Assembly (NCBI RefSeq): GCF_017643905.1
Contig: NZ_JAEPMO010000003.1
Span: 1 to 59,244 of the forward strand
Direction: 5' to 3'
Source: Marivita sp.
GTDB taxonomy: Bacteria > Pseudomonadota > Alphaproteobacteria > Rhodobacterales > Rhodobacteraceae
Length of the DNA stretch: 59,244 nt
Both the position numbers and the translations under genes were made by a program. The notes beneath the pieces are model-generated. The model was not told where the DNA came from. It made no database searches and saw only the letters and a program-made list of their open reading frames with translations. How positions within the stretch are numbered: position 1 is the first letter of the stretch; every line of letters starts with the position of its first letter. Below, piece after piece: positions 32,623 through 42,696 of this stretch.

Positions 32623-32892
32623 TTACAGCAGGACGTGAAGAACCAGAAGGTTCGGGATGACGAATATGGCGGCGATGCAGAAGAGTTTCGCCAGATGCGA
32701 CGCTGTTCGGAACAACGTATTTTCTTCCAGCGCATCGCCATAGGCCATCGCGGCGAACAAAAGCGCGCCAGATTGTCCGTTTTCAATCAAACGGTTACGC
32801 TCGATGTCGGCGCGAGCTTCGGCATACCGCTTGTCCAGCATCTGTTGCTCGCTTTTTGCGGCGACCCGCACGTCCATGCCTGACATGTTCAC
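32623..32892 (-). CDS. Small single-span membrane protein, unknown
   Basis: An 89-residue protein: a polar, charged helical N-terminal part (QQMLDKRYAEARADIERNRL), a helix through LLFAAMAYGDAL, and a C-terminal hydrophobic segment (LFCIAAIFVIPNLLVLHVLL) that probably anchors it in the membrane. Two further Met codons within the first six residues make the exact start uncertain. No family recognised. Confidence 0.55.
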   Translation of the reverse strand: MNMSGMDVRVAAKSEQQMLDKRYAEARADIERNRLIENGQSGALLFAAMAYGDALEENTLFRTASHLAKLFCIAAIFVIPNLLVLHVLL

Positions 32893-33134
32893 TCTCCCTG
32901 AAGTCTAAGACCGACTAAAGATGGTGCGCCGATCGCCCAAGGCAACCCAATCTCACAGGAAAGAGAAAACTTGGCTTTTTTCTTGCGTCGATTCCGGAAT
33001 TATCCGAAAACTTGACCCGCAAAGTTACCATTTTCGACCACTGCTCCGACCCGGCTCAGTTAAGCGAATTTGACTGACCGCGCCCGTCGTGCCGTCTTGC
33101 ACGGCGGAAGACATGACAGACAGGAGTAGAACGG

Positions 33135-33341
33135 ATGGCCACTGGCACCGTCAAATGGTTCAACACCACCAAAGGCTACGGGTTCATTGCACCGGACAAT
33201 GGCGGGAAAGACGTTTTCGTACACATTTCCGCAGTCGAGCGGTCGGGTCTGACCGGCCTCGCGGACAATCAAAAAGTGACCTACGACCTCGAAGCCGGTC
33301 GTGATGGTCGCGAAGCGGCGGTGAATATCTCGCTTGCGTGA
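33135..33341 (+). CDS. Cold-shock protein (CspA family), copy 2
   Basis: A 68-residue cold-shock protein with KGYGFIAP and VFVHISAV. It is about 85% identical to the copy at 31237, with changes such as R43 to A and F50 to Y, and lies 1.7 kb away, so it probably arose by local duplication. CAGGAG precedes the ATG. The roughly 240 bases upstream contain no gene and probably hold the promoter and leader. Confidence 0.95.
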   Translation: MATGTVKWFNTTKGYGFIAPDNGGKDVFVHISAVERSGLTGLADNQKVTYDLEAGRDGREAAVNISLA

Positions 33342-33423
33342 TCGCGTTCCGGGCTGACATCGGTCCGGGTCTTTGGTCTCGGTGATTGCCAAACGGCGTA
33401 TCGCGTCAGGGACGAACCAGCAA

Positions 33424-33464
33424 ACGGGCGACTTTGTCGTCGCCCGTATTTCAAAGTATTATTT
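33424..33464 (+). terminator. Terminator hairpin after cold-shock gene 2
   Basis: ACGGGCGAC and GTCGCCCGT make a perfect 9-bp stem with a 6-base loop. An AT-rich stretch ending in ATTTTT follows. It lies between convergent genes and may also end the transcript of the esterase gene on the other strand. Confidence 0.7.
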
Positions 33465-33498
33465 TTATGCGATCCACACGCGGACCGATTGTGGGCGT

Positions 33499-34173
33499 CT
33501 ATTCCGACGCGCGCTTGACCAGTTCCGCCACGGCTGGACCCATGGCGTCGACGATCAAATCGACACCGTCTGCATTTGGATGAATGCCATCCATCTGCAT
33601 CACGTCGCGCAGTTCGGCGGGCGTGCTGCCGACCGTGTAAAGACCTTCGAAAAAGCGCGGGAAGTAGAGTGCGCCGTAGGCTTCAGCCAATTCGGGGTAC
33701 ATTGCATCGAACTCGGCCTTGTACTCCGGCCCATAGTTGCCCGGTGCTTCCATACCGACAACCAGAACGTCCAGCCCCTTGTCCTGAGCCACCTTGAGGA
33801 TGCCTTCGAGATTTGCACGAGACACAGCAGGGTCAAGTCCGCGCAAGAGGTCATTGCCCCCCAAAGCCACGATCAACGCCTCGGTTGCAGGTGTCAATGA
33901 CCACTCTACACGCGACAGTCCACCTGCCGTCGTGTCGCCGGACACGCCCGCATTGACCAGACGCACATCCAGTCCCTGCTCTTCCAGCCAGACCCGCATC
34001 TTGGGAACGAACCCGTTTTCGTCGAGCAGGCCATATCCGGCTGTCAGACTGTCGCCCAAAGCCAAAATTTCGACCGGTTCGGCCTGAACCGCGGTCACTG
34101 TGCACAGGCACACAGCTGCCACGCGCACCTTGCTCAGAACCCAGGACACCCCATATGTGAAAGAGTGAAACAT
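33499..34173 (-). CDS. tesA: Periplasmic arylesterase / lysophospholipase (SGNH hydrolase)
   Basis: A 224-residue exported SGNH hydrolase with all four blocks: GDSLTAGYG (nucleophile Ser), VNAGVSGDTTAGG, ALGGNDLLRG and DGIHPNADG (Asp/His). The N-terminal ~30 residues are hydrophobic, ending AVQA, and form a Sec signal. TesA-type enzymes cleave acyl-CoA, lysophospholipid or aryl esters in the periplasm. It is divergent from ybbA-ybbP, the same neighbourhood as in Escherichia coli. Confidence 0.92.
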   Translation of the reverse strand: MFHSFTYGVSWVLSKVRVAAVCLCTVTAVQAEPVEILALGDSLTAGYGLLDENGFVPKMRVWLEEQGLDVRLVNAGVSGDTTAGGLSRVEWSLTPATEALIVALGGNDLLRGLDPAVSRANLEGILKVAQDKGLDVLVVGMEAPGNYGPEYKAEFDAMYPELAEAYGALYFPRFFEGLYTVGSTPAELRDVMQMDGIHPNADGVDLIVDAMGPAVAELVKRASE

Positions 34174-34191
34174 GATAAAGCTCCGTATCCT

Positions 34192-34884
34192 ATGACCCAG
34201 CCCATTCTCGACCTCAAAGATGTCACGCTCAGCCTCAGGGGCAATGCCGGAATGGTCGAGATCCTACATGGGATCACCCTTTCCGTTCACAAGGGCGAGA
34301 CTTTGGGCCTGATCGGACCTTCGGGCTCGGGCAAGTCATCATTGCTCATGGTGATGGGTGGGCTTGAGAATGCCACCTCGGGCAGTGTTGTCGCGCTGGG
34401 TCAGGACCTGACCGCGATGGACGAAGACAAGATGGCGCGCTTTCGCCGCGATCACATGGGTGTCGTCTTCCAGTCGTTCCACCTGATCCCAACAATGACC
34501 GCTTTGGAAAACGTCGCCACACCTCTGGAACTGGCCGGGGAGAAGGATGCCTACGCCCGTGCCGAAGCCGAGCTTGAGGCGGTCGGACTTGCCCGCCGGG
34601 CAGATCATTACCCCGCGCAGATGTCGGGCGGCGAACAGCAACGTGTGGCACTGGCGCGCGCATCGGTCACGCGGCCCGAGATCCTGCTGGCCGACGAACC
34701 CACCGGCAACCTTGACGGGGTCAACGGGCAGGCGATCATCGACCTGCTGTTCGGCCTGCGCGACCGGCATGGGGCAACGCTGGTCCTTGTGACCCACAGC
34801 CGCGAACTGGCCGCGAAATGCGACCGCGTGATCCGGCTGACCGACGGTCATATCTCGGACAACCAGTTGAAGGCGGCTGAGTAA
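34192..34884 (+). CDS. ybbA: ABC transporter ATPase YbbA (LolD-like)
   Basis: A 230-residue ATPase of the MacB/LolD/FtsE type: Walker A GPSGSGKSS, the MSGGEQQRVALARA signature, Walker B ILLADEPTGNLDG and an H-loop in LVTHSREL. I chose the ATG at 34192, since an upstream start would overlap the divergent esterase gene. It pairs with the large FtsX-like permease whose ATG shares one base with this stop (TAATG). These systems move or extract lipid-linked substrates by mechanotransmission. Confidence 0.93.
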   Translation: MTQPILDLKDVTLSLRGNAGMVEILHGITLSVHKGETLGLIGPSGSGKSSLLMVMGGLENATSGSVVALGQDLTAMDEDKMARFRRDHMGVVFQSFHLIPTMTALENVATPLELAGEKDAYARAEAELEAVGLARRADHYPAQMSGGEQQRVALARASVTRPEILLADEPTGNLDGVNGQAIIDLLFGLRDRHGATLVLVTHSRELAAKCDRVIRLTDGHISDNQLKAAE

Positions 34885-37412
34885 TGGCGCTTAACACGGC
34901 TGCCCGGTTCGCCCGCCGGGAACTGCGCGGCGGTCTCAAGGGCTTTCGCATCTTCCTTGCGTGCCTCGCGCTTGGCGTGGCCGCGATTGCAGGCGTCGGT
35001 TCGGTGCGCTCGGCGATCCAGTCGGGACTGGAGGCGCAGGGGTCCATCCTTCTGGGCGGCGATGCGTCGGTCGAGTTTACCTACCGCTTCGCAGAACCCG
35101 AAGAACGCGCCTATCTCGAAAGCATCTCGACCGGCATTTCAGAGATCACCGATTTCCGCTCCATGGTGGTCAAAGACCCCGAAGGCGTTGCCGAACGTGC
35201 GCTGACGCAGGTCAAATCCGTCGATGCCGCCTATCCGCTCACAGGGGAGGTGGTTCTTGATCCAGCAATGCCTTTGGCAGATGCACTGGCTGGCAATGGC
35301 ATCCAACCCGGTGCGGTCATGGCGCCTTTGCTGGCGGATCGGCTGGGTCTTGAACCGGGCGACAGCTTCCGCCTTGGCACGCAGGATTTCACCCTCTCGG
35401 CGATCCTTGTCACCGAACCCGACAGTTCCGCTTCGGGCTTTTCGCTTGGCCCACGCACGATGGTCACCACCGACGCGCTGCGCGATGCAGGTCTTTTGCA
35501 GCCGGGCACACTCTATGAAACCGAGTATCGCCTGCTGCTTCCGCCCGAAAGCAATCTCGACGCGCTGGAAACCGCGACAGAGGCCGCCTTTCCCAGCAGC
35601 GGTCTGCGCTGGCGGGATTCCCGCAACGGCGCACCGGGCGTCGCTCGGTTCGTCGAACGCCTGGGCGCTTTCCTGATCCTTGTCGGTTTGTCAGGTCTTG
35701 CGGTGGGCGGTATAGGCGTGTCCGCCGCAGTTCGCGCTTACCTGGCCAGCAAGACCAGCGTCATCGCCACGTTGCGCACCCTGGGGGCCACCCGCGCGAC
35801 GATCTTTCAGACCTACTTCCTCCAGATCGGAGCATTGAGCCTGCTTGGCATCGGCATCGGCCTTGTTTTGGGCGCTCTTGTGCCCATCCTCTTTGGCCCG
35901 CTGATCAGCGCCTCTTTGCCGGTGCCCGCAATCTTCACAATCCATCCCGCCCCGCTGGTCGAAGCGGCGCTTTATGGCATCCTGACCGCGTTGATCTTTA
36001 CCCTCTGGCCGCTGGCCCGAACCGAAGACATCCGCCCCGCGATGCTGTTCCGCGACGCGCTGGACGGCGGCAAGGCACTGCCCGCTTGGCGCTACGTGAT
36101 CGCAACGCTGGTTCTGCTGGGCCTGCTGGTTGGTGTCGCCTCGCTCTTCTCCGGCAGCCCGTTCCTGACGCTCTGGACGGCAGGTGGCTTGATCGGCGCG
36201 CTGATCGTGCTGGTGCTGGCGGCCATCGCCATCCGCTGGATCGCCAAGCGCTCGACAAAGGCCACACGCGGCCGCCCCGTCTGGCGATGGGCGTTGGCCT
36301 CCATCGGTGGTCCCCGCGATGCGGCGGCTCCCGTGGTTTTGTCGTTGGGCCTTGGGCTTTCGGTGCTAGCCGCCGTGGGCCAGATCGACGGCAACCTGCG
36401 CACTGCCATCGACCGCGACCTGCCCGAGGTCGCACCGGCCTATTTCTTTGTCGACATCCAGCCCGACCAGATTGCCCAATACACCGAGATGCTTGAGAGC
36501 GATCCTGCTGTCGCACGGATCGACACAGCCCCCATGCTGCGCGGTGTGCTGACCCAGATCAACGGACGCCCAGCGCGCGAGGTGGCGGGCGATCACTGGG
36601 TCGTCACCGGAGATCGGGGCATTACCTATGCCGCGCAACCCGACGCCAACACGCGCGTTGTTGCGGGCGAATGGTGGGAGGCCGACCATGACGGCCCTGC
36701 CGAGGTCAGCTTTGCCATCGAAGAAGCCGAGGAAATGGGATTGTCACTGGGTGACATGCTCACGGTCAACGTGCTTGGGCGCGACATCTCGGCGACGATC
36801 ACGAGCTTCCGCGATGTCGATTTTTCGACCGCCGGGATGGGCTTTGTAATGACACTCACCCCGAATGCCCTGCAGGGCGCACCGCACACCTTCATCTCGA
36901 CCGTCTACGCCCCTGCCGAGGACGAGGCCCGCATCCTGCGTGAACTCGCCACCGCATTCCCGAACATCACTGCGATCAGCGTCCGCGACGCCATCGACCG
37001 GGTGAGCATTCTGCTCGAAGGCATCGGGGCTGCCGTGCGCTGGGGCGCTGCGGCCACGTTGCTCACAGGCTTTCTCGTCCTGATCGGCGCGGCAGCCGCA
37101 GGCGAAGGCGCGCGCACCTACGAAGCCGCCGTTCTGAAAACCCTCGGAGCCAGTCGCACCCGTATCCTGCAAAGCTTTGCCCTGCGATCGGCCCTTTTGG
37201 GTGGCGGTGCCGGGCTTGTCGCCCTTGGTGCGGGCATTCTTGGCAGTTGGGCGGTGATGACCTTCATCATGGACAGCAGCTTTGCGGTGGTCTGGCCCTC
37301 GGCCTTGGGTGTCGTAGTGGGGGGTGTGATGGCAACCCTCCTCGCCGGCCTGATTTTTGCGTGGCGACCTTTGGCTGCGCGTCCCGCCCAAGTTCTGCGT
37401 GCACGGGAATAA
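34884..37412 (+). CDS. ybbP: FtsX-like ABC permease YbbP
   Basis: An 842-residue membrane protein of the MacB/FtsX superfamily with two FtsX-type cores. It has an N-terminal helix (FRIFLACLALGVAAIAGVGSV), a large periplasmic domain, membrane segments around residues 260-400 and 415-520, and the last three near the C-terminus (AATLLTGFLVLIGAAAAGEG, LALRSALLGGGAGLVAL). It works with the YbbA ATPase. The substrate is not established from sequence. Confidence 0.93.
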   Translation: MALNTAARFARRELRGGLKGFRIFLACLALGVAAIAGVGSVRSAIQSGLEAQGSILLGGDASVEFTYRFAEPEERAYLESISTGISEITDFRSMVVKDPEGVAERALTQVKSVDAAYPLTGEVVLDPAMPLADALAGNGIQPGAVMAPLLADRLGLEPGDSFRLGTQDFTLSAILVTEPDSSASGFSLGPRTMVTTDALRDAGLLQPGTLYETEYRLLLPPESNLDALETATEAAFPSSGLRWRDSRNGAPGVARFVERLGAFLILVGLSGLAVGGIGVSAAVRAYLASKTSVIATLRTLGATRATIFQTYFLQIGALSLLGIGIGLVLGALVPILFGPLISASLPVPAIFTIHPAPLVEAALYGILTALIFTLWPLARTEDIRPAMLFRDALDGGKALPAWRYVIATLVLLGLLVGVASLFSGSPFLTLWTAGGLIGALIVLVLAAIAIRWIAKRSTKATRGRPVWRWALASIGGPRDAAAPVVLSLGLGLSVLAAVGQIDGNLRTAIDRDLPEVAPAYFFVDIQPDQIAQYTEMLESDPAVARIDTAPMLRGVLTQINGRPAREVAGDHWVVTGDRGITYAAQPDANTRVVAGEWWEADHDGPAEVSFAIEEAEEMGLSLGDMLTVNVLGRDISATITSFRDVDFSTAGMGFVMTLTPNALQGAPHTFISTVYAPAEDEARILRELATAFPNITAISVRDAIDRVSILLEGIGAAVRWGAAATLLTGFLVLIGAAAAGEGARTYEAAVLKTLGASRTRILQSFALRSALLGGGAGLVALGAGILGSWAVMTFIMDSSFAVVWPSALGVVVGGVMATLLAGLIFAWRPLAARPAQVLRARE

Positions 37413-37522
37413 TCGGCGTGAAGCGGGCTGAAAGGCCCGCTGAACGGCAATAAACCACCTTGCCCTGAGGCCAATCCCTTGGCATGCCCCAGGCAACCCA
37501 CCACAAGAAATCGAGTCGCCCG

Positions 37523-38386
37523 ATGTCCGACAGCCTCCCCATGACGATCCCGGCCCCGCTGACGCAAGCGCAGCGTACGCAGATCATCAACCTCGTGCGC
37601 CGCGCCGCTCGGGCCGAGATCCTGCCGCGCTTCCGCACGCTGGGCACCGGCGACATTGACCAGAAATCCGGTCCGATGGATGTGGTCACCGCCGCCGACA
37701 AGGAAGCGGAAAAGATGATCGTGCGGGGATTGCTTGCGATGTTCCCCAATGCGCTGATGGTTGGCGAAGAGACCGTGACCGATGAAAAGGTGGCCGCGCT
37801 TGCCGACGCGGAAATGGGCTTCACCATCGACCCGGTCGACGGCACGTGGAACTTTGCCCACGGGCTGGCCACCTTTGGCGTGATCCTGTCGATGACCCGC
37901 TTTGGCGTTCCGGTCTTCGGCCTGATCTATGACCCAATCACCGATGAGCTGCTGATTGCAGATGAAACCGGCCCGGCACAGGTGATCGCCCCGCGCCGTC
38001 CCGCCCGCACCGTCTCGGTGTCAAAAGGTGGGCCGGTTGAGGCGTTGAGCGGCTTTGCCTCTGTCTACAACGTGCCCGAAAACAAGCGGGCCGACCTGAT
38101 CGGGCTCATGACCCGGTTCCAGCGGCTATACATGCTTCGCTGTGCGGCGCATGAGTTCCGCATGGTGGCACAAGGCCATGTCGACTTTGTTCTGTGTTCC
38201 AACCTGACACCATGGGACCACGCCGCCGGTGCCCTGATCGTCAAGCGTGCCGGTGGCCATGTCGCCTGTCTTGACGGATCTGACTATCGCGCCCAGATGC
38301 GCGACTGCTATCTGCTCTGTGCGCCTGACGCCGCCACATGGGGCCGGGTGCGCGACGCGATGTCGTTCCTGTTGGACGCCGACTGA
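37523..38386 (+). CDS. hisN: Inositol monophosphatase-family phosphatase (histidinol-phosphatase type)
   Basis: A 287-residue Mg-dependent phosphatase of the IMPase family: MDVVTAADKEAE, GEETVTDEK, the metal motif DPVDGTWNFAHG, and WDHAAGALIVKRAGG. Length and type fit HisN-like histidinol-phosphatases of alphaproteobacteria, but inositol- or 3'-phosphoadenosine phosphatase activity is possible. The Met at 37523 gives the conserved length; an in-frame start 39 bases upstream exists. Confidence 0.85.
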   Translation: MSDSLPMTIPAPLTQAQRTQIINLVRRAARAEILPRFRTLGTGDIDQKSGPMDVVTAADKEAEKMIVRGLLAMFPNALMVGEETVTDEKVAALADAEMGFTIDPVDGTWNFAHGLATFGVILSMTRFGVPVFGLIYDPITDELLIADETGPAQVIAPRRPARTVSVSKGGPVEALSGFASVYNVPENKRADLIGLMTRFQRLYMLRCAAHEFRMVAQGHVDFVLCSNLTPWDHAAGALIVKRAGGHVACLDGSDYRAQMRDCYLLCAPDAATWGRVRDAMSFLLDAD

Positions 38387-38396
38387 TCACTGGCAC

Positions 38397-39037
38397 TCAA
38401 CGGGTCAGAACGACATCCGCTTTGACATCCAACCCCTGCTCGACAGCGTCGATCAGGTAGTGCGCAACGCTGGCGCGGGAAATCAGCCCGTTGCGCCATG
38501 TCGCAGGATCCCGCAGCACGCGATAGTCTTCGGTCCGCGCGCCTTTGGTAAGGATCACCGGACGCACGAGTGTCCAATCGGTGTCTGAGGCCGTTATCAA
38601 AGCTTCCTGACGGTCCTTGTCGGCATAGGGCTTGCCCAGAATGGCGCGGTGGCCGGTCTTTTCGATCCAGCTCATCGCGCTTTGGCTGCGGCCCGCGCCG
38701 AACCCGGTAACGACCACCAGACGTGACACATCCGACTGCGCCATTGCATGAAGCAAAACGGCGTGGTCTCTGAAAAGAGAGTTTCCTCCTCCCAAAGCAT
38801 CGCCAGACGTTCGGTGATGCCCAGCGCATAGACCACCGCCCGCGCCCCATCCAAAGCGCGCAACACATCCTCTGCCGAGGTGGCGTCTCCTTTGAAGGGT
38901 TCTACAAGGTCGGCCGCCTCAAGTTTGTCCGCACTTCGGGCAAAGGCACGCACGGGCAGACCGCGCCGCACCGCCTCGTTCATGGCACAGCGCCCGATAC
39001 CGGACGTGGCCCCTATGATCAGGATCGGCTTGGTCAA
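38397..39037 (-). pseudogene. NAD(P)-binding epimerase-like protein, broken by a frameshift
   Basis: The first part (39037 down to about 38763) encodes the Rossmann start KPILIIGATSGIGRCAMNEA and continues to ETLFSETTP. The second part, in another frame, goes on with VLLHAMAQSDVSRLVVVTGFGAG to the natural end. The two halves fit together without a gap if one base is restored near 38757-38763, next to an AAAA run, so the gene has a one-base deletion. The family is the atypical short-chain reductase/NmrA-like group. Either it is a recent pseudogene or the base is a sequencing error. It starts with an ATG that overlaps the stop of a small upstream gene. Confidence 0.82.
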
Positions 39038-39216
39038 TTCTGAAGGTCCTCGAAATGCGCCGTGTAGCGTCGATGCTGTGAGCGATCATGCTTGAGCGCA
39101 AGATCCCCGCGGTAGGGCGACACGGTCACAACCGGGATCGCCTTCTGCTCATCCGCAAGCGTCTTTGGTCTGCCACCAGTCAGCCGGTGTTTCAGGGCTC
39201 GGAATAAATGTCTCAT
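39034..39216 (-). CDS. Small basic protein, unknown
   Basis: A 60-residue reading frame (MRHLFRALKHRLTGG... ending AHFEDLQN), very basic in its first half. Support is the ATGA overlap between its stop and the start of the frameshifted NAD(P)-binding gene, a layout common in this window. The ribosome-binding site is weak. I recognise no family. Confidence 0.45.
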   Translation of the reverse strand: MRHLFRALKHRLTGGRPKTLADEQKAIPVVTVSPYRGDLALKHDRSQHRRYTAHFEDLQN

Positions 39217-39342
39217 ACCCAAGGAACGTAGTGCGCCCCGATCGGTTGCAACGCCGTGGTCGGAATTTTCCGTCCCCTTGGCCTTTGACGAAACAGGCCG
39301 GGTGTTGCGCCCGGCCTGCATCTGAAAGTCTCATTGCGAGGG

Positions 39343-42186
39343 TCACTCCGCCGCTTCGGCGTAATCCTCCATCGGCGGGCAGGTGCAGACCAGATGCCGA
39401 TCCCCATAGGCGTTGTCGACCCGGTTGACCGGCGGCCAGTACTTGTCCACCCGGAAGGCCCCCGGCGGGAAACACCCCTGTTCGCGGCTGTAGGGCCGAT
39501 CCCAATCGCGCACGAGGTCTTCCATCGTATGCGGCGCCAGCTTGAGCGGATTGACCTCGCGGTCCATATCCCCTGCCTCGATGGCGCGGATTTCCTCGCG
39601 GATCGCCAGCATCGCATCGCAGAACCGGTCCAGCTCCGCCTTGGTCTCCGATTCCGTGGGTTCGACCATCAGCGTTCCTGCCACGGGCCAACTCATCGTC
39701 GGCGCGTGGAACCCCGCGTCGATCAGGCGTTTGGCGATGTCTTCGACAGTGACACCCGCCGATTTCTCGAAAGGCCGCACGTCGAGGATACACTCATGCG
39801 CGACGCGGCCCTTTTCACCGCGGTAGAGCACGTCAAAAGCCCCTGCGAGCCGTGTCGCGATGTAGTTCGCGTTCAGGATCGCCACGCGCGTCGCCTGAGT
39901 AAGGCCTTCGCCCCCCATCATCAGGCAATAAGCCCAGGAGATCGGCAAGAGGGACGGCGACCCGAAGGGCGCCGCACTCACAGCGCCTTCACCCGACACC
40001 GGGTCACCCGGCAGATGCGGGATCAGATGCGCCTTGACGCCAATCGGCCCCATACCCGGCCCGCCGCCGCCATGCGGGATGCAGAAGGTCTTGTGCAGGT
40101 TCAGGTGGCTCACATCGCCACCCAGATCGCCAGGCCGCGACAGGCCAACCATGGCGTTCATGTTGGCACCATCGATATAGACCTGCCCGCCATGTTCGTG
40201 CGTGATCGCGCAGACATCCTTGACCGTGCCTTCGAACACACCGTGGGTCGACGGGTAGGTGATCATCGTTCCGGCAAGATTCTCCGAATGCTGCTCGGCC
40301 TTGGCGCGGAAGTCGACAAGGTCGATGGAGCCGTTGTCGTCGCATTTCACCGGCACAACTTTCCAACCGACCATCTGCGCTGAGGCCGGGTTGGTCCCGT
40401 GCGCATTGACCGGGATCAGGCAGATGTTTCGATGCCCCTGCCCGTTCGCCCGGTGATAGCCCGCAATTGCCAACAGCCCCGCATATTCCCCCTGTGCGCC
40501 AGAGTTGGGCTGCATCGAAATCGCGTCATAGCCAGTGATCGTACACAGCTTCGCGTTCAGGTCCCCGATCAGCGTGTGATAGCCGCGAACCTGATCGTCG
40601 GGCACATAGGGGTGGATGTCCGCGAACTCGCGCCAGCTCACCGGCATCATTTCCGCCGCGGAATTGAGCTTCATCGTACAGGACCCCAGCGGGATCATGG
40701 CGCGGTCCAGCGCCAGATCCCGGTCCGCAAGACGGCGCATGTAACGCATCATCTCGGTCTCGGCCCGGTTCATGTGGAAAACGTCGTGCTGGAGGTACTC
40801 GGAGGTGCGAATGAGCGCGTCCGGCAGGCGATACTCCGGCGTGAGGTCATCATCCGACTTGACCAGACCGAAGGCCCGCCAGACGGCTTCGATGGTCGCC
40901 GGACGCGATTTCTCGTCCAGCGTGATGCCGATCTTTGTCTTGCCCACGGCCCGCAGGTTCAGCCCTTCGCGCACGGCCGCCTGCAACACGCCGCGCTGCA
41001 AAAGGCCCACATCGACAGTGATCGTATCGAAGAACGCCTTGGGCTCCACCTTGAAGCCTGCCGCCTCAAGCCCCTTGGCCAGACGCACCGTCTTGCGATG
41101 AATGCGCTGTGCAATCGCGCGCAGCCCTTTGGGCCCGTGGAAGACCGCATAGAAGCCCGCCATCACAGCCAGAAGCGCTTGCGCCGTGCACACGTTCGAT
41201 GTCGCCTTTTCCCGGCGGATATGTTGCTCACGGGTTTGCAGCGCGAGGCGGTAGGCCTTGTTGCCATGTGAATCTATGGAGATCCCCACGATCCGCCCCG
41301 GCATCGCGCGCTTGTAGTCGTCCTTGGTGGCCATATAGGCCGCGTGCGGTCCGCCATAGCCAAGCGGAATTCCGAAGCGCTGGGTCGATCCCACAGCGAT
41401 ATCGGCCCCCATCGCACCCGGTTCCTTGAGCAGACACAACGCCATCGGATCGGCGGACATGATCGCAATCGCCTTGGCCCTGTGCAGCCGCGCGATGTCA
41501 TTGGTGAAATCTCGCAGATGCCCGTAGGTGCCCGGATACTGGAAGATCGCGCCGAACACCGCCTCGGGGTCCATATCCGCCACGTCACCGACGATGATCT
41601 CGATCCCCAAAGGCGCTGCGCGGGTTTTCATGACAGTGATGTTCTGTGGATGGCAGTTTGCATCCACGAAAAACGCGGTCGCCTTCGACTTGGCCACCCG
41701 CTGTGCCATGGTCATCGCCTCGGCGCAGGCGGTCGCCTCGTCCAAGAGCGACGCGTTGGCGATCTCCAACCCGGTCAGGTCGCTGACCATGGTCTGGTAG
41801 TTCAACAGCGCCTCTAGCCGCCCTTGGCTGATCTCGGGCTGATACGGCGTGTAGGCCGTGTACCACGCCGGGTTCTCAAAGATGTTGCGCTGGATTGCGG
41901 GCGGCGTGACCGTGCCGTGATACCCCATCCCGATCAGCGAGGTCAGAACCTCGTTCTGCGATGCGGTCTCGCGCATGTGATAGAGCAACTCCCGCTCCGA
42001 CAACGCCTTGCCGAAATCAAGCGGTTCGGCCTGACGGATGCTTTCGGGCACAGTCTGCGAAATCAGATCGTCGAGCTTTGACACACCAACCGTTGCCAGC
42101 ATCTCGGCCATCTCTGCCGGCGACGGGCCGATGTGACGCCGGTTGGCAAAATCATACGGCAGATAGTCGATGGCATCATAACCCAT
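39343..42186 (-). CDS. gcvP: Glycine dehydrogenase (decarboxylating), P protein
   Basis: A 947-residue PLP enzyme, the fused full-length form with both halves. It decarboxylates glycine and passes the aminomethyl group to the lipoyl arm of GcvH. Visible features: the N-terminal half with [13 protein letters not shown], and the C-terminal half with [16 protein letters not shown], whose Lys carries PLP. I chose ATG 42186, preceded by AAGGAG on the minus strand, since it begins the family N-terminus ([15 protein letters not shown]). It lies 131 bases downstream of gcvH, and the whole set is under the glycine riboswitch. Confidence 0.96.
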   Translation of the reverse strand: MGYDAIDYLPYDFANRRHIGPSPAEMAEMLATVGVSKLDDLISQTVPESIRQAEPLDFGKALSERELLYHMRETASQNEVLTSLIGMGYHGTVTPPAIQRNIFENPAWYTAYTPYQPEISQGRLEALLNYQTMVSDLTGLEIANASLLDEATACAEAMTMAQRVAKSKATAFFVDANCHPQNITVMKTRAAPLGIEIIVGDVADMDPEAVFGAIFQYPGTYGHLRDFTNDIARLHRAKAIAIMSADPMALCLLKEPGAMGADIAVGSTQRFGIPLGYGGPHAAYMATKDDYKRAMPGRIVGISIDSHGNKAYRLALQTREQHIRREKATSNVCTAQALLAVMAGFYAVFHGPKGLRAIAQRIHRKTVRLAKGLEAAGFKVEPKAFFDTITVDVGLLQRGVLQAAVREGLNLRAVGKTKIGITLDEKSRPATIEAVWRAFGLVKSDDDLTPEYRLPDALIRTSEYLQHDVFHMNRAETEMMRYMRRLADRDLALDRAMIPLGSCTMKLNSAAEMMPVSWREFADIHPYVPDDQVRGYHTLIGDLNAKLCTITGYDAISMQPNSGAQGEYAGLLAIAGYHRANGQGHRNICLIPVNAHGTNPASAQMVGWKVVPVKCDDNGSIDLVDFRAKAEQHSENLAGTMITYPSTHGVFEGTVKDVCAITHEHGGQVYIDGANMNAMVGLSRPGDLGGDVSHLNLHKTFCIPHGGGGPGMGPIGVKAHLIPHLPGDPVSGEGAVSAAPFGSPSLLPISWAYCLMMGGEGLTQATRVAILNANYIATRLAGAFDVLYRGEKGRVAHECILDVRPFEKSAGVTVEDIAKRLIDAGFHAPTMSWPVAGTLMVEPTESETKAELDRFCDAMLAIREEIRAIEAGDMDREVNPLKLAPHTMEDLVRDWDRPYSREQGCFPPGAFRVDKYWPPVNRVDNAYGDRHLVCTCPPMEDYAEAAE

Positions 42187-42317
42187 GTCGCTCTCCTTGC
42201 GGTTTGGAACGGCGCACCGCCCCCTGCTTCTTCTTTTCAAAAATGTGCCCTGCAACGGCGCCATCCGGCACTCCGTGGGGCAAGGGGCGGGCAGGCCTCA
42301 GGACCCGCCCAACCGGA

Positions 42318-42677
42318 TCAGCCGATGTATTTCTTGTAGTCGGCTTCATCCATAAGGTCGTCCAGCGCCGACATGTCCTCAATCTTCATCTTGAAGAACC
42401 ACGCATCGCCTTCCGGGTCCTCGTTGACCTTACCGGGCTCTTCGACCAACGCTTCATTCACTTCGGTGATTTCCCCGTCCAGCGGTGCGAGGATGTCCGA
42501 CGCCGCCTTGACCGATTCGATCACCACAACCTCATCGTCCTTGCTGACCATGGTGCCTTCCTCGGGCAGTTCGATGAACACCACATCGCCCAATTGCTCT
42601 GCCGCATGCGCCGTGATCCCCACGACCACCTCGTCGCCTTCGACGCGCAGCCATTCATGTTCCTCGGTGAATTTCAT
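42318..42677 (-). CDS. gcvH: Glycine cleavage system H protein
   Basis: A 119-residue lipoyl carrier. The lipoylated Lys is in the motif [15 protein letters not shown]. The N-terminal [14 protein letters not shown] is typical. It shuttles the aminomethyl group between GcvP, GcvT and the L protein. The start is 19 bases after the gcvT stop with AAGAGG before it on the minus strand. Confidence 0.96.
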   Translation of the reverse strand: MKFTEEHEWLRVEGDEVVVGITAHAAEQLGDVVFIELPEEGTMVSKDDEVVVIESVKAASDILAPLDGEITEVNEALVEEPGKVNEDPEGDAWFFKMKIEDMSALDDLMDEADYKKYIG

Positions 42678-42696
42678 ATGGTTCCTCTTGGAGTGA

